In this document: piece by piece, positions 8,068-16,780 of the stretch
How positions within the stretch are numbered: the stretch's first letter is position 1
Layout of the letters: each line of letters starts with the position of its first letter
NCBI GenBank assembly: GCA_022709905.1
Contig: JAKLHY010000001.1
Span: forward strand, 283,812 to 347,811
Direction of reading: 5' to 3'
Source of the DNA: Verrucomicrobiota bacterium
Lineage (GTDB): Bacteria; Verrucomicrobiota; Verrucomicrobiia; Limisphaerales; UBA1319
DNA: 64,000 bases
The notes under the pieces: model-generated
The model's database searches: none
The model's input: the letters and a program-made list of their open reading frames with translations, nothing else
What the model was told of the DNA's origin: nothing
Program-made: the position numbers and the translations under genes

Positions 8068-9393
8068 TCAGATAAAGACGGTGGCTGTATGAGCGGACGA
8101 GCGGTTCGAAAATATTTCTTTATTCCGAATGGCTCGCAGGACAAACAGTATGAAGAAAATGTTCATAACGGTACCAACCAAAGAAAAAAGAACAATTGCA
8201 TGAAGAGCATTAAGAAAAAAACCACCTAAAACCAATACTGAAAATCTGGCACACAGCACAACCAACTCATAAAGAAAAACACTGCGCTGAATTCTGATTA
8301 ATCGAGCAAAAATAACAGAAGGCAGGTTACATAGCGAGGCAAGAATCCAAGGAGATAGAAAACGGGCAAACTCCCCTGCGGTATTCCACTGGGCGCCAAA
8401 AAGAAAGATGAAGATAGAAGGCGCAAAGAATAAAAGCAACAAGCTAGGCAGAATTCCAATAATCAATAAGCCAATGGTGCACTTTAGAAAGAGTGGCAAT
8501 AACGGGTTCCCGCGATGTTGGATTTCCGAGGCTTTCTGAAAAAGGACTTGTCGCAGAGAGCGATGTACTAGAGAAACAGGCACAACCATGATTCGGATAC
8601 CAAAAGCATAAGCTCCTGCCACGGCTATACCGTAAAAGTGCGTCAAAAGAATCACTGGCAAACCGAGAGAAAGAGCATTGACTGTGTTTTGTGAAGCCGA
8701 ATACAAGGGAAAGTCCCGGTACTCTGTGGCCAATTGACGCATGCGCTTCCACTGAACATCGGACCAATAAGATAACAAATCTGGCACGACAGTGCGTAAG
8801 AGGCTGAGACTTGAAAATAAATCTGCCAGAACGTTCCCTACGATCAATCCAGTGGAGCCACAACCTGTATAGCCAAAGCCAATCTGAAGACCGTTAGCTG
8901 AGAAACTTCGTATAACTTGAGAAGCAGAAGTCCGCCTAAAAGCCTTCACCCTAACGCACCACGCCTGAAGAGTCTGATTCAATCCGCCAAAAAGTGTTGC
9001 GAGAATGAGTAACCAAAGAAACCATTGATTAGGAGATCGGATCAATTCCTGGATCAAGGAGGGAATGAAGAGAACAGCCACTATACAGAAGAAACCCGTC
9101 ACAAGCGTGGCAACACAGGATACCAGAAACAAATTCATCGCCTCAACGTTTTCCTTGGGAAGCATAATGGCTTGCGAATACTCAAGAGTAACAGCGGCGG
9201 TGATTACTGTCAGCAGCGCGATAAACGAGCCAAAAACGCCAAAATCTTCCGGAGAGAAAAGACGGCTAATCACTGGTGAAAGTACAAAACTGAAAACTTG
9301 CGCGATGGCTGTACCCGACATGACAATGAGCACATTATTCAGGAAAGAAGATTTCCGCGACTTTCGTGCTAGCGATTGTAGTATGCGAACCAT
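8068..9393 (-). CDS. Wzx-type polysaccharide flippase (MATE/MVF superfamily)
   Basis: About 441 residues from the ATG at 9393; a start at 9474 would add 27 residues that do not look like family sequence. The N-terminus has the flippase signature SSFLNNVLIVMSGTAIAQV, followed by SPVISRLFSPEDFGVFG, a well-conserved block of Wzx/polysaccharide biosynthesis proteins (PF13440-type). About twelve hydrophobic segments can be counted. Its role is to move undecaprenyl-linked repeat units across the inner membrane. Together with the O-antigen-ligase-type protein at 16781 and the Wzc-like protein at 22213 it points to a Wzy-dependent pathway. Confidence 0.88.
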   Translation of the reverse strand: MVRILQSLARKSRKSSFLNNVLIVMSGTAIAQVFSFVLSPVISRLFSPEDFGVFGSFIALLTVITAAVTLEYSQAIMLPKENVEAMNLFLVSCVATLVTGFFCIVAVLFIPSLIQELIRSPNQWFLWLLILATLFGGLNQTLQAWCVRVKAFRRTSASQVIRSFSANGLQIGFGYTGCGSTGLIVGNVLADLFSSLSLLRTVVPDLLSYWSDVQWKRMRQLATEYRDFPLYSASQNTVNALSLGLPVILLTHFYGIAVAGAYAFGIRIMVVPVSLVHRSLRQVLFQKASEIQHRGNPLLPLFLKCTIGLLIIGILPSLLLLFFAPSIFIFLFGAQWNTAGEFARFLSPWILASLCNLPSVIFARLIRIQRSVFLYELVVLCARFSVLVLGGFFLNALHAIVLFSLVGTVMNIFFILFVLRAIRNKEIFSNRSSAHTATVFI

Positions 9394-9611
9394 CAGAGCA
9401 TGTTTTGATGCGCCGCCATAAAGGCGCAGAACCAGACTGGGAGAATTGACATAAACCAATCCCGCAACTGTCACTCTAGCCGACTGATGTCAAGGCGAGC
9501 ATAAAAGCAATGGAGTACATTAAGGCCTTCGTGTATAAGGCTCATGAAAAAGGTTTAGTTAATGCACACCCTTATTCCAACCTTGGAGTATTCATCGATC
9601 CCAGCCGCTTT

Positions 9612-10465
9612 TTATGCCGATTGTTCCACCGCCTCGCCATTCGGCATCCGGGCCAGAACCCACAGGTTGTGCGCCAAGCCTGCCCAACTCACCGCCAATT
9701 CCCGATGCTCAATTCCTTTGGCCCGCCGCGACCGCCCCAAGAACTGATTCTTCAAAATCCCGATCCGCCCTTCGGTCTGCGCCCGACGTCTCTGCCATCG
9801 CACAAACTCCACCTTTCGCAGCAGATCCTTCAATCCCCGAGGCGATTTGGGACAGATCCCGTTCTAAATGTTCAGCGCATCCATAATCGCCCGAATGTCG
9901 GCACTGTCGCAACCCCGGTCCGTCACCACCCGCCCGATTTCCACTGGCAGCGCTTGATCGATCCGAATCAAGCTGTCTAGCAGTTGGTGGGCATCGGAGG
10001 GTGCCCCCTCCCGGGCCAAATGAAAATCCAAAAAAATCCGTCCGGGCTTTCGCTCAAGAAAAGCTTGTTCCTAAAATCCACAGTCAAATACGATTGTGTC
10101 CAGATCCAGATCCTTCTCCTGTTCCAGGACGACTGGCCTTGAAGGGCGGCTTGGAGCAACCGGTTCAATTGAGCCCGGACCTTGGGCTGTGCCGCCCAGT
10201 CCGAACACCACTGAAGTGTGCTTTTGCTGGGCACCCGGACAATGTCCAGCCGGTTAAGCCCCACAAACCACTGCAAAGTGCAGGCGATTCGGTCCCGGGG
10301 CCAACAGGACCGGTTGTATGTCTATTTTCCATTGCCCTTGACGGCGGCCATTGGGTTGGGAGCCGGAGAAGAGGTGCAATCGGAACTGTTGGATCGGGGC
10401 GAATTGCATCTGGTGCGCAAGCAGGTTCCCCCATCGGAGGCGAGGCAGAAACCACGGACCATTTA
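9612..10465 (-). pseudogene. Decayed DDE transposase
   Basis: Read on the minus strand through at least one frameshift (near 10130) and several in-frame stops, the region gives the conserved parts of a DDE transposase: VPSKSTLQ..., then DLDLDTIVFD (first Asp), VVTDRGCDSADIRAIMD (second Asp), NGICPKSPRGLKDLL, and TEGRIGILKNQFLGRS (the Glu region), ending HNLWVLARM...EQSA with a stop at 9612. The catalytic frame is broken, so the element is dead. The N-terminal part upstream of about 10280 is too degraded to reconstruct. The IS family is not assigned. The IS-end repeat at 10479-10592 immediately precedes it. Confidence 0.8.
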
Positions 10466-10478
10466 AGAAGCCTCGAAC

Positions 10479-10592
10479 TTATGACTATCGAATATGATTC
10501 GCAGATCGCGAAAAATCAGGGTTTATACGCAGGACAAGTCATTTCTAGCTCATTGTCTCCGTGAAACATGCGTTCTTTGGGGCTGGCTCTAT
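10479..10592 (-). repeat. IS terminal region (copy B), next to the transposase remnant
   Basis: Related to 3691-3804 in the same orientation. On the minus strand it starts TAGAGCCAGCCCC and runs into the transposase remnant, which places it as the left end of the dead IS. No matching inverted repeat was found on the other side of the transposase (about 9540-9611), so that end may have been lost. Confidence 0.55.
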
Positions 10593-10662
10593 GGTATGAT
10601 TACTTGAGGAAATATCTCCTCTGTCAACCTAATGGAAACGCGGCTTTTGATACGCAGCTTCG

Positions 10663-12540
10663 CTAGAGTGAGGGGGGGATTATCTGAAATCCCTGGACTT
10701 TAGTTGGGGAGAACATAATCGTTTTTAGGAAGCGAACCTGGGCCGGAATTATGTTCGTCAAGCCTTCCACATCGGGTCCGATGGGTGGCCAGGGTAGATC
10801 TCCAAACCAATCAGGTTTGACTTTGAGATAAAGGCTAGGAGGGAGATTGGTGTCCAGAATCGTCGGATCCCACGCTACATTGTTCGAGCAATAGTCATAA
10901 TTGCCATGACGCAACAAGGTATCCACAGTGCGTTGGTCCCAGTTGTTGGGACTGGGATCGCGGCTTTCGCCGGTGCGAATAAGACCCACCCTCCAAATAA
11001 AAGGGCGACTGTTGCTGGAGTTGTTCGTTCTTGCCTCGTACGTCCATTTGTTCTCCCAGATTGGATTGATTAGCTGAGGATCACCCAGGACGTTCCCCAC
11101 CACATTATAGAAGTAGTTGGAACCACAAATGTTAATCGCTCTCTGATAGTCGTTGGTATTGCTGCCCAGCGGGCTGGGATTGGGCTCCCAGCCTCGAAAA
11201 TGGTTTCGGAAAATGGTTTGCCAACCGCTTCCGGCGTGGGTGAGGTCAGCGCAGATGCCATTGCCGACATTTCCCTCGAACAGATTCATGTGGGAGAATG
11301 CCCCATGGTTGGCGCTGAAAGCCCACATCATGCCGTTGTATTCGCTGTAAACGTGATGTACGTAATTGTAGCCTACTACATTCCAAGGGCCGGCGCACTC
11401 CATCGCGAAGCCTGGCCCAAGTCCAGGGCTGGCTGAACTGGTTAAATTGTTCTCAACGAGGCAGGCAGTGGAATAGTCGCGGAGGCTCAATCCGTAAGCG
11501 TTGGACGGTAGATAAACATAAGACCCTTCCATTTGGCACTCGCGAACAGTGCAACGAAAACAACCTGCTAGACTTATATGGTAGCGCTTGGTCTTGAAGG
11601 TGTGCACATTTTTAATCCAGGAATCCGCTGTTTGTCCAAAGGCTATCAACCACAGGTAGGATGGATTATCAGGAATTGCGTTACTTAAGCCAAAATCCTC
11701 TAGCCCTATGTATCGGCGGACCGTTTTGAGAGGCGTGAGTTGCGCGTTGTTAGTATACCAGTAGGCCAGTGGTGGACTAAAAGTCACATTTGACGTTGTG
11801 ACGGAAAGAAGTTCCACAATCTGGCCCATGGTTCGAGTACCGGATAGACGCCCCAGGTATGTATAACCTATTTCGGTGCTGGGACCAACGTATTGTGGAT
11901 CGTTTTCTTGGTCTATCAAGGCGAGTCCGCCCGGCACGAGTCCGCTCGTGCTGGCTAGTACTAGGTTAGTAGAATACTGCATTGCCCCATCGAGAACAAT
12001 GATGCTGTTAGTGGACTTGCTGTTTATAGTGTCAGTTTGATTCATTCCGGCCCAGATGAAGACCCCCGCTGGGTTGATTGCGGGCCAATTTGTCATCATG
12101 ATAATGGTATTCTCCGGTCCTGCTCCGCGTAGTGTCACGCCCGATTTGAGTGTAAGTCCTTTTGTTATAAGAAACGTTCCCTTAGGCAAGTAGACAACAT
12201 GGTTAGATGGGCATTGGTTAATACAGTATTGGATTATCGGCCAATCATCCGTAATCCCATCACCTCTGGCATTGACACCACCTGGGGCATTGGTGGTCAC
12301 ATCGCAGAAGATAGGCCGGTTGGTCATAATTCCGCCAAATACGCCCGGCGGATAAGCCTTCCAGTCCACGCAACGGTTGGGGGAAATAATATCGGAGATT
12401 GCGTTTTCGGACAGGATGAAACAAAGACAAAGTATGAACATCAAAAGGAAGTAATGCGGCCCCGGCTTAGCCAAGGGAAATCCGCTCTTTAAGCAAGATG
12501 CAATGACTTTCATGCAAGAGTTGAAGAATGCACCTTTCAT
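10663..12540 (-). CDS. Secreted parallel beta-helix (pectate-lyase-3-like) protein
   Basis: About 625 residues from the ATG at 12540, chosen because AAAGGA lies five bases upstream and the longer frame has no signal-peptide character. The N-terminus is basic followed by a hydrophobic run (HYFLLMFILCLCFILSE), i.e. a signal sequence. The segment GVNARGDGITDDWPIIQYCI is the start of the pectate_lyase_3 (PF12708) domain seen in polygalacturonase- and tailspike-like proteins, followed by many short strand-turn repeats (N-rich turns). Such proteins bind or cleave acidic polysaccharides. Its place in an EPS locus suggests it trims or modifies the polymer outside the cytoplasm. No catalytic residues could be assigned. 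Confidence 0.8.
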   Translation of the reverse strand: MKGAFFNSCMKVIASCLKSGFPLAKPGPHYFLLMFILCLCFILSENAISDIISPNRCVDWKAYPPGVFGGIMTNRPIFCDVTTNAPGGVNARGDGITDDWPIIQYCINQCPSNHVVYLPKGTFLITKGLTLKSGVTLRGAGPENTIIMMTNWPAINPAGVFIWAGMNQTDTINSKSTNSIIVLDGAMQYSTNLVLASTSGLVPGGLALIDQENDPQYVGPSTEIGYTYLGRLSGTRTMGQIVELLSVTTSNVTFSPPLAYWYTNNAQLTPLKTVRRYIGLEDFGLSNAIPDNPSYLWLIAFGQTADSWIKNVHTFKTKRYHISLAGCFRCTVRECQMEGSYVYLPSNAYGLSLRDYSTACLVENNLTSSASPGLGPGFAMECAGPWNVVGYNYVHHVYSEYNGMMWAFSANHGAFSHMNLFEGNVGNGICADLTHAGSGWQTIFRNHFRGWEPNPSPLGSNTNDYQRAINICGSNYFYNVVGNVLGDPQLINPIWENKWTYEARTNNSSNSRPFIWRVGLIRTGESRDPSPNNWDQRTVDTLLRHGNYDYCSNNVAWDPTILDTNLPPSLYLKVKPDWFGDLPWPPIGPDVEGLTNIIPAQVRFLKTIMFSPTKVQGFQIIPPSL

Positions 12541-12841
12541 ACCATTCCTTTGCGTAAAAAGTGAATGAGTTGGTTGTGAATTGCACAAAACACCGAAAAC
12601 TCGTTTTTGAGGAATTCCGTTAAATGATAGTGTTGTTGGTGGATGCTGGTTCAAAAGCAGATTCACTATGCGAATATTACGTATTGCCAGGAACTTAACC
12701 AACAAGGAGACGATATATCATTCGAAAAAGCACACTTAAGATGGCACGAGAATAGCGAGGAAAACCTATAAGGATAAATTCAATTGGGTCACTAAGGTAG
12801 ATGGACTATAAGAACGGTATTGCTGGTCCTTACAATTGTGC

Positions 12842-12860
12842 GTGTCCATAATATGGACAC
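12842..12860. promoter_or_regulatory. Perfect 19-bp palindrome (candidate operator)
   Basis: Arms GTGTCCATA and TATGGACAC are exact reverse complements with a single central base. No T-tract follows on either strand, so a terminator is unlikely. A perfect odd-length palindrome of this size is typical of a dimeric repressor site. It lies about 300 bases upstream of the beta-helix gene start and about 250 bases upstream of the IS66 tnpA. The rest of 12541-13106 shows no gene; near 12925 there is a GAGCGTGTCTGAAAATT string that resembles an IS end. Confidence 0.4.
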
Positions 12861-13106
12861 TTCATGTATGCATTGTGGATGATGCAAACCATGTCGCAAA
12901 CGCTATGATGCACGAAATATTCTGAGAGCGTGTCTGAAAATTAGGATAAGCAATACTCTAACGGTAACATGTAATCTGTACCGCAATTCCACAAAAACTC
13001 GGGATGTGATACACATCTGATTTATCGTGTCGCTTCGGCAACAGTGCGTGAAGGGTAAAGCCTGGGCGGCTAAGGTTCGTGGCAGACAACTGAAGCGAGC
13101 CAACCT

Positions 13107-13502
13107 ATGCCACGAACGAAATTCTCGACGACTGACCTCAACCAACTCCGTCACCAGTTAGACCGATGGCGCCAGTCCCAATCTGGAGCCACTCGACTTC
13201 CTGAAGCCCTCTGGACATCCGCCGCGACTCTGGCCAGCACTCACGGTGTGGGGCCGGTGGCCCGAACCCTGCGATTGGACTACAACAAATTGAAGCGCCA
13301 GGTGCCTCAGGCACCGGCTGACTCGGTGTCCATGGCACCGCCGTCCTTTGTCGAGCTGCGCCCCCGTGATTGGTTGCCCCAAGCCGCAGCCGTGTGCCGC
13401 ATCGAACTGACCGATCCGGCGGGGGCAAAAATGACCGTCGATCTGCCTTGCGATCACGCGACCGTTATGGGAATGGCCCAGGCGTTCTGGAGGCGCGGAT
13501 GA
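13107..13502 (+). CDS. tnpA: IS66 TnpA-type accessory protein
   Basis: 131 residues. The N-terminus has a helix-turn-helix-like region (TLASTHGVGPVARTLRLDYNKLKRQV), as in IS66 TnpA proteins. The C-terminal half (FVELRP...CRIELTDPAGAKMTVDL) matches the second part of this family. TnpA is a small DNA-binding accessory protein required for efficient IS66 transposition. The TGA overlaps the ATG of tnpB (ATGA at 13499-13502), so the two are translationally coupled. Confidence 0.85.
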   Translation: MPRTKFSTTDLNQLRHQLDRWRQSQSGATRLPEALWTSAATLASTHGVGPVARTLRLDYNKLKRQVPQAPADSVSMAPPSFVELRPRDWLPQAAAVCRIELTDPAGAKMTVDLPCDHATVMGMAQAFWRRG

Positions 13503-13861
13503 TCCAAATCACGCCGCAGATGCGGATTCTGCTGGCCGTCGAGCCGGTCGACTTCCGTAAAGGCATTGATGGCTTGGCAGCGCTCTGCCGACAGGCACTG
13601 AGCAGCGACCCTCAAGCCGGTGCGCTCTTCGTCTTTTGTTCGCGTCGTCGGCACGCCATCAAGTGTCTGACCTACGACGGCCAGGGTTTTTGGATTTTGC
13701 AGAAGCGGCTTTCGCAGGGGCGCTTCACCGGGTGGCCCAAAGCCAACTCCAGCGCCTCACTTCGCCTGGATCCGCATCAATTGCATTTGCTGCTGTGGAA
13801 CGGCGATCCGGCACAGGCCAACGCGGCTCCGATGTGGCGAGCGGTGCCGTTGGCGGGGTAA
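13499..13861 (+). CDS. tnpB: IS66 family insertion sequence element accessory protein TnpB
   Basis: 120 residues, the typical length of IS66 Orf2 (PF05717). The opening MIQITPQMRILLAVEPVDFRKG contains the family signature (VDFRKGIDGLAALCRQAL), followed by FVFCSRRRHAIKCLTYDGQGFWILQKRLSQGRF. Accessory to the DDE transposase; exact biochemical role is unknown. An upstream in-frame start at 13370 is rejected because the family begins at the methionine overlapping the tnpA stop. Confidence 0.93.
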   Translation: MIQITPQMRILLAVEPVDFRKGIDGLAALCRQALSSDPQAGALFVFCSRRRHAIKCLTYDGQGFWILQKRLSQGRFTGWPKANSSASLRLDPHQLHLLLWNGDPAQANAAPMWRAVPLAG

Positions 13862-14072
13862 AAGAAAAACGGCGAATCGGCTTACGTTCCACCTTTTGCC
13901 CCTTACACTTCGGGGCATGTAGCTTATTCTACTGCGCTATCGTGGCCGCGAAATTCGCTCGGAAGACACCGCGTTCATCCAGCGTCTGATCGCCGAGAAC
14001 CCCCGGTGGAGCCGCCGTCGGCTTTCGGCCGAGCTGTGCCGAGCGTGGAACTGGGTCCAGCCCAACGGCGCG

Positions 14073-14801
14073 TTGCGCGACATGGTGTGCCGTAGTTTGT
14101 CGCTGCAGTTGCACCGGGCCGGTTGGGTCGAGTTGCCGGCCAAACGGATGTCCCCGCCCAACAACGTGTTGGAGCGTCCAGCCCCCGCGCCCACCCTGCC
14201 GCTGTGGGAACAGCCGCGGCAATGCCGCCTGCGCGAGCTGGGCTCGCTGGAGATCCGCCAGGTGCGCCGCACGGCCGAAGAGACTCTCTTTGGTCAGTTG
14301 ATGCACGCGCACTACTACCTGCGTTACACCCAGCCCGTTGGCGAACATTTGAAGTATGTGGTGTTCGCCGGGAGCGATCCCATCGCGGCGATGGCCTGGT
14401 CGTCGGCGCCGCGTCACCTGGCGGCGCGGGACCGGTTCATCGGCTGGCCGGCCGAGGTGCGCCGAGGGCATCTGCACCTCATCGCCTACAATACCCGATT
14501 CCTGATTATGCCTTGGCTGCGCGTGCCGGGGTTGGCCAGCCATCTGTTGGGGCGGATGGCGCGAAGGATCTCGGAGGACTGGCAAACACTCTATGCCCAT
14601 CCGATTCATCTGTTGGAAACGTTCATTGACCCGGCGCGTTTCCACGGGATCTGCTACCGTGCCGCCAACTGGACCTGCCTGGGACTGACCAGCGGCCGCG
14701 GTCACAACGCCCGCACCCATCAGTGTTACCAACCGCGCAAAGAGCTGTGGGTCTATCCGCTGTCAAAGCAGTTCCGACGGCACCTTGGCTGCCATGGCTA
14801 A
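14073..14801 (+). CDS. DruA-family (DUF4338) passenger protein, 5' end disrupted
   Basis: The conserved core is clear: YLRYTQPVGEHLKYVVF, AMAWSSAPRHLAARDRFIGW, NTRFLIMPWLRVPGLASHLLG, RRISEDWQTLYAHP and ETFIDPARFHGICYRAANW. This is the DUF4338 family to which DruA of the Druantia anti-phage system belongs, and which is also carried by IS66 elements. The family's N-terminal part (RYRGREIRSEDTAFIQRLIAENP...) is present in frame from 13923, but the only upstream ATG (13917) is followed at once by TAG. Translation must therefore begin at a non-ATG codon (the TTG at 14073 is used here) or the gene is broken by a nonsense change in codon 2. The 3' end overlaps tnpC. Confidence 0.85.
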   Translation: MRDMVCRSLSLQLHRAGWVELPAKRMSPPNNVLERPAPAPTLPLWEQPRQCRLRELGSLEIRQVRRTAEETLFGQLMHAHYYLRYTQPVGEHLKYVVFAGSDPIAAMAWSSAPRHLAARDRFIGWPAEVRRGHLHLIAYNTRFLIMPWLRVPGLASHLLGRMARRISEDWQTLYAHPIHLLETFIDPARFHGICYRAANWTCLGLTSGRGHNARTHQCYQPRKELWVYPLSKQFRRHLGCHG

Positions 14802-16401
14802 AGCGCCACGGCCCGAGGTCACCACGCTGACCGAAGCGCAACTGGAACAGTTGCTGGCCGAGGTGCGTCCCCTCGTTCCGGCAGCCACTTACCAACTGCT
14901 CGATGGTCTCCTGCAGACGCTGCAGTGGATCATGGCGGCGTTCGAGCAGAAGACCCTTTCCATCGCCCGACTTAAGCGGATGCTCTTCGGGCATTCGACC
15001 GAGACGACCGCCAAGGTGTTTCCGCCCCAGCCGGGGACCGATCCCGCTTCCGATCACGCCCCCGTCGAACCCAAAGCCAAGCGCAAAGGTCACGGCCGCA
15101 AGGGATCCAAAGATTACCCAGGTGCCCAGCGGTTGCCCATTCCCCATCCCACCCTCAAAGTCGGTCAACTCTGCCCCCAATGTCTGCGGGCCAAACTTTA
15201 TCTGCTGAAAACTCCGGCCCGCCTGATTCGCATCGTGGCGCAGCCTCTCTTCCAGGCCACCCTCTATGAACTGGAGCGGCTGCGTTGCGCCCTGTGCGGC
15301 GCAGTGTTCACGGCGGCCGCCCCGCCGGAAGCTGGCACCAGCAAGTATGATCCCAGCGTTGGCACTATGCTGGCGATCATGCGCTATGGCGCCGGCCAGC
15401 CCATGTATCGGATGGACAAGTGGCAAACGCATTTCGGGGTTCCCTTGCCGGCCTCCACGCAATGGGAACTGATCGAGGCGGCTTCGGCCACGCCGGCGCT
15501 GATCTATGACGCCTTGATCGGCATCGGAGCTCAAGGGCGGCTGCTCCATCACGATGACACCACCATGCGGGTGAACAGCCTGCGCCAGCAACTGCGCCAG
15601 GCCCCAGCGCCGCCGCAGGGAAAGAAACGGACCGGCATCTTCACGACCAACATTGTGTCCCAGGTCGGCCCGCATCCGGTGGCGCTCTTTTTCACCGGCG
15701 ACAAACACGCCGGCGAGAATCTGGACCAACTGCTTCAGCGGCGGGCCGCCGGGTTGGACCAGCCGCTGCAGATGTGCGACGGCCTCTCCCGCAACCACTC
15801 CAAGGAATTCGAAACCATTCTCTGTAATTGCCTCCTCCATGGCCGCCGGGGCTTTGTGGAGGTGGTGGAGGACTTCCCCGAAGAGTGCCGCTTCGTCGTG
15901 AAGAGCTTGCGGGACGTCTACCGCGTGGACGCCCAAGCCAAGGAGCAGAAGCTTTCCGACGCCGACCGTCTGGCGCTTCATCAGGAACACAGCCGGCCGG
16001 TCATGGACACGCTGCACGCTTGGATGAACGAGCAATTCCAACAACGGAAGGTCGAACCCAACTCAGGATTGGGAGAGGCCATCAAGTATATGCTCAAGCG
16101 CTGGGAGCCGCTGACCCGTTTCCTGGAGGTCGCCGGCGCGCCCCTGGATAACAATCTTTCAGAACGTGCGCTCAAGATGGCCGTTCTGCACCGGAGGAAT
16201 TCGATGTCCTACAAGACGCTCAACGGTGCCCGGGTGGGCGACCTCTACATGAGCCTGATCCACACCTGTCAGCTCAATCGAGTCAATCCCTTCGGCTACC
16301 TCATGGCCATGCAACGCCACGGGCAGGAAGTCTTGAAGAACGTCAACCGTTGGTTGCCCTGGAATTTTGCCCAGGCGGAGGAGGCTTCCGATACGGGCTG
16401 A
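14785..16401 (+). CDS. tnpC: IS66 family transposase TnpC
   Basis: 538 residues, full length. The order is the usual one: an N-terminal leucine-rich segment and IS66 zinc-finger-like part (MLFGHSTE; CPQCL...CALCGAVF), then the DDE_Tnp_IS66 catalytic domain with HHDDTTMRV (first Asp), QMCDGLSRNH (second Asp) and LDNNLSERALK (Glu). The small C-terminal IS66_C part (YMSLIHTCQLNRVNPFGYL) is also intact. All catalytic residues are present, so the element may still be active. The likely start is MAAMAK at 14785 or the second ATG at 14794. Confidence 0.95.
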   Translation: MAAMAKAPRPEVTTLTEAQLEQLLAEVRPLVPAATYQLLDGLLQTLQWIMAAFEQKTLSIARLKRMLFGHSTETTAKVFPPQPGTDPASDHAPVEPKAKRKGHGRKGSKDYPGAQRLPIPHPTLKVGQLCPQCLRAKLYLLKTPARLIRIVAQPLFQATLYELERLRCALCGAVFTAAAPPEAGTSKYDPSVGTMLAIMRYGAGQPMYRMDKWQTHFGVPLPASTQWELIEAASATPALIYDALIGIGAQGRLLHHDDTTMRVNSLRQQLRQAPAPPQGKKRTGIFTTNIVSQVGPHPVALFFTGDKHAGENLDQLLQRRAAGLDQPLQMCDGLSRNHSKEFETILCNCLLHGRRGFVEVVEDFPEECRFVVKSLRDVYRVDAQAKEQKLSDADRLALHQEHSRPVMDTLHAWMNEQFQQRKVEPNSGLGEAIKYMLKRWEPLTRFLEVAGAPLDNNLSERALKMAVLHRRNSMSYKTLNGARVGDLYMSLIHTCQLNRVNPFGYLMAMQRHGQEVLKNVNRWLPWNFAQAEEASDTG

Positions 16402-16520
16402 CCGGGCCCCTGGTTGTTCAGACATCCCCTGGTCAAACCGCCCATAGCCCTGACTTCGTTGGATTTTGCCGATTTTCGCTGTTTCGCATGCTTACCGAAG
16501 GCACACCGTTGATCCAGTAG

Positions 16521-16772
16521 GCTCTGGATTGTTGGCGTTGCGCCATCGAAGTATTCAAACGCAACGCACTGTAGACCTTCAAGGTTCTGCCGAGACGTTG
16601 GGTGGTCGACCGAAACTTCAAATGGTTCGGACGATGGCGATGGTTAAGCCGCGATTACGAGCGGCAGGGCCATACGGGAGAAATGATTGTTTACTTGTCG
16701 ATAATTCGACGAGTGCTGGGACGTTTTGGAAGGTTATACCTCATTATTCAAACTGGATCTGAGGCAATCTGA
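16521..16772 (+). pseudogene. IS5-type transposase C-terminal fragment
   Basis: In one plus-strand frame, interrupted by a TAG at about 16572, the sequence reads CWRCAIEVFKRN, then VLPRRWVVDRNFKWFGRWRW and LSRDYERQGHTGEMIVYLSI, ending RRVLGRFGRL. The VLPRRWVVxRxFxWxxRxRRLSxDYE pattern is the C-terminal signature of IS5/IS427-type DDE transposases. Everything upstream has been lost, possibly when IS66 inserted. The opposite-strand frame at 16433-16621 is a shadow. Confidence 0.8.
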
Positions 16773-16780
16773 AGCATATA

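Larger units (their letters stand above)
13107..16401 (+). mobile_element. IS66-family element with a DruA-family passenger gene
   Basis: Gene order tnpA, tnpB, druA-like, tnpC, all on the plus strand, with overlaps tnpA/tnpB (4 bases) and druA-like/tnpC (17 bases). A standard IS66 has only tnpA-tnpB-tnpC. The extra gene sits in the tnpB-tnpC gap of about 920 bases. The coordinates given are those of the genes; the terminal inverted repeats and 8-bp duplication expected for IS66 were not found by eye. The element splits the EPS locus and is flanked on the right by the tail of another transposase. Confidence 0.85.

Noticed and set aside
3855..9393. A lasso-peptide or other RiPP cluster, suggested by an asparagine-synthase-like gene
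   Set aside because: No precursor peptide, leader peptidase or recognition element was found; the neighbours are Wzx, ATP-grasp and GNAT genes of a polysaccharide locus.
14623..16044. 473-codon open frame on the minus strand
   Set aside because: It is antisense to the conserved catalytic part of IS66 TnpC and has no recognisable domain; long antisense frames are expected in high-GC genes.
13107..16401. A complete Druantia defence system
   Set aside because: Only a DruA-family protein is present; there is no DruB, C, D or large DruE helicase, and the gene lies inside an IS66 element.
16402..16440. Right terminal inverted repeat of IS66
   Set aside because: A shared TGGGCGG core with the region upstream of tnpA was noted, but the match is too short and no 8-bp duplication could be found.
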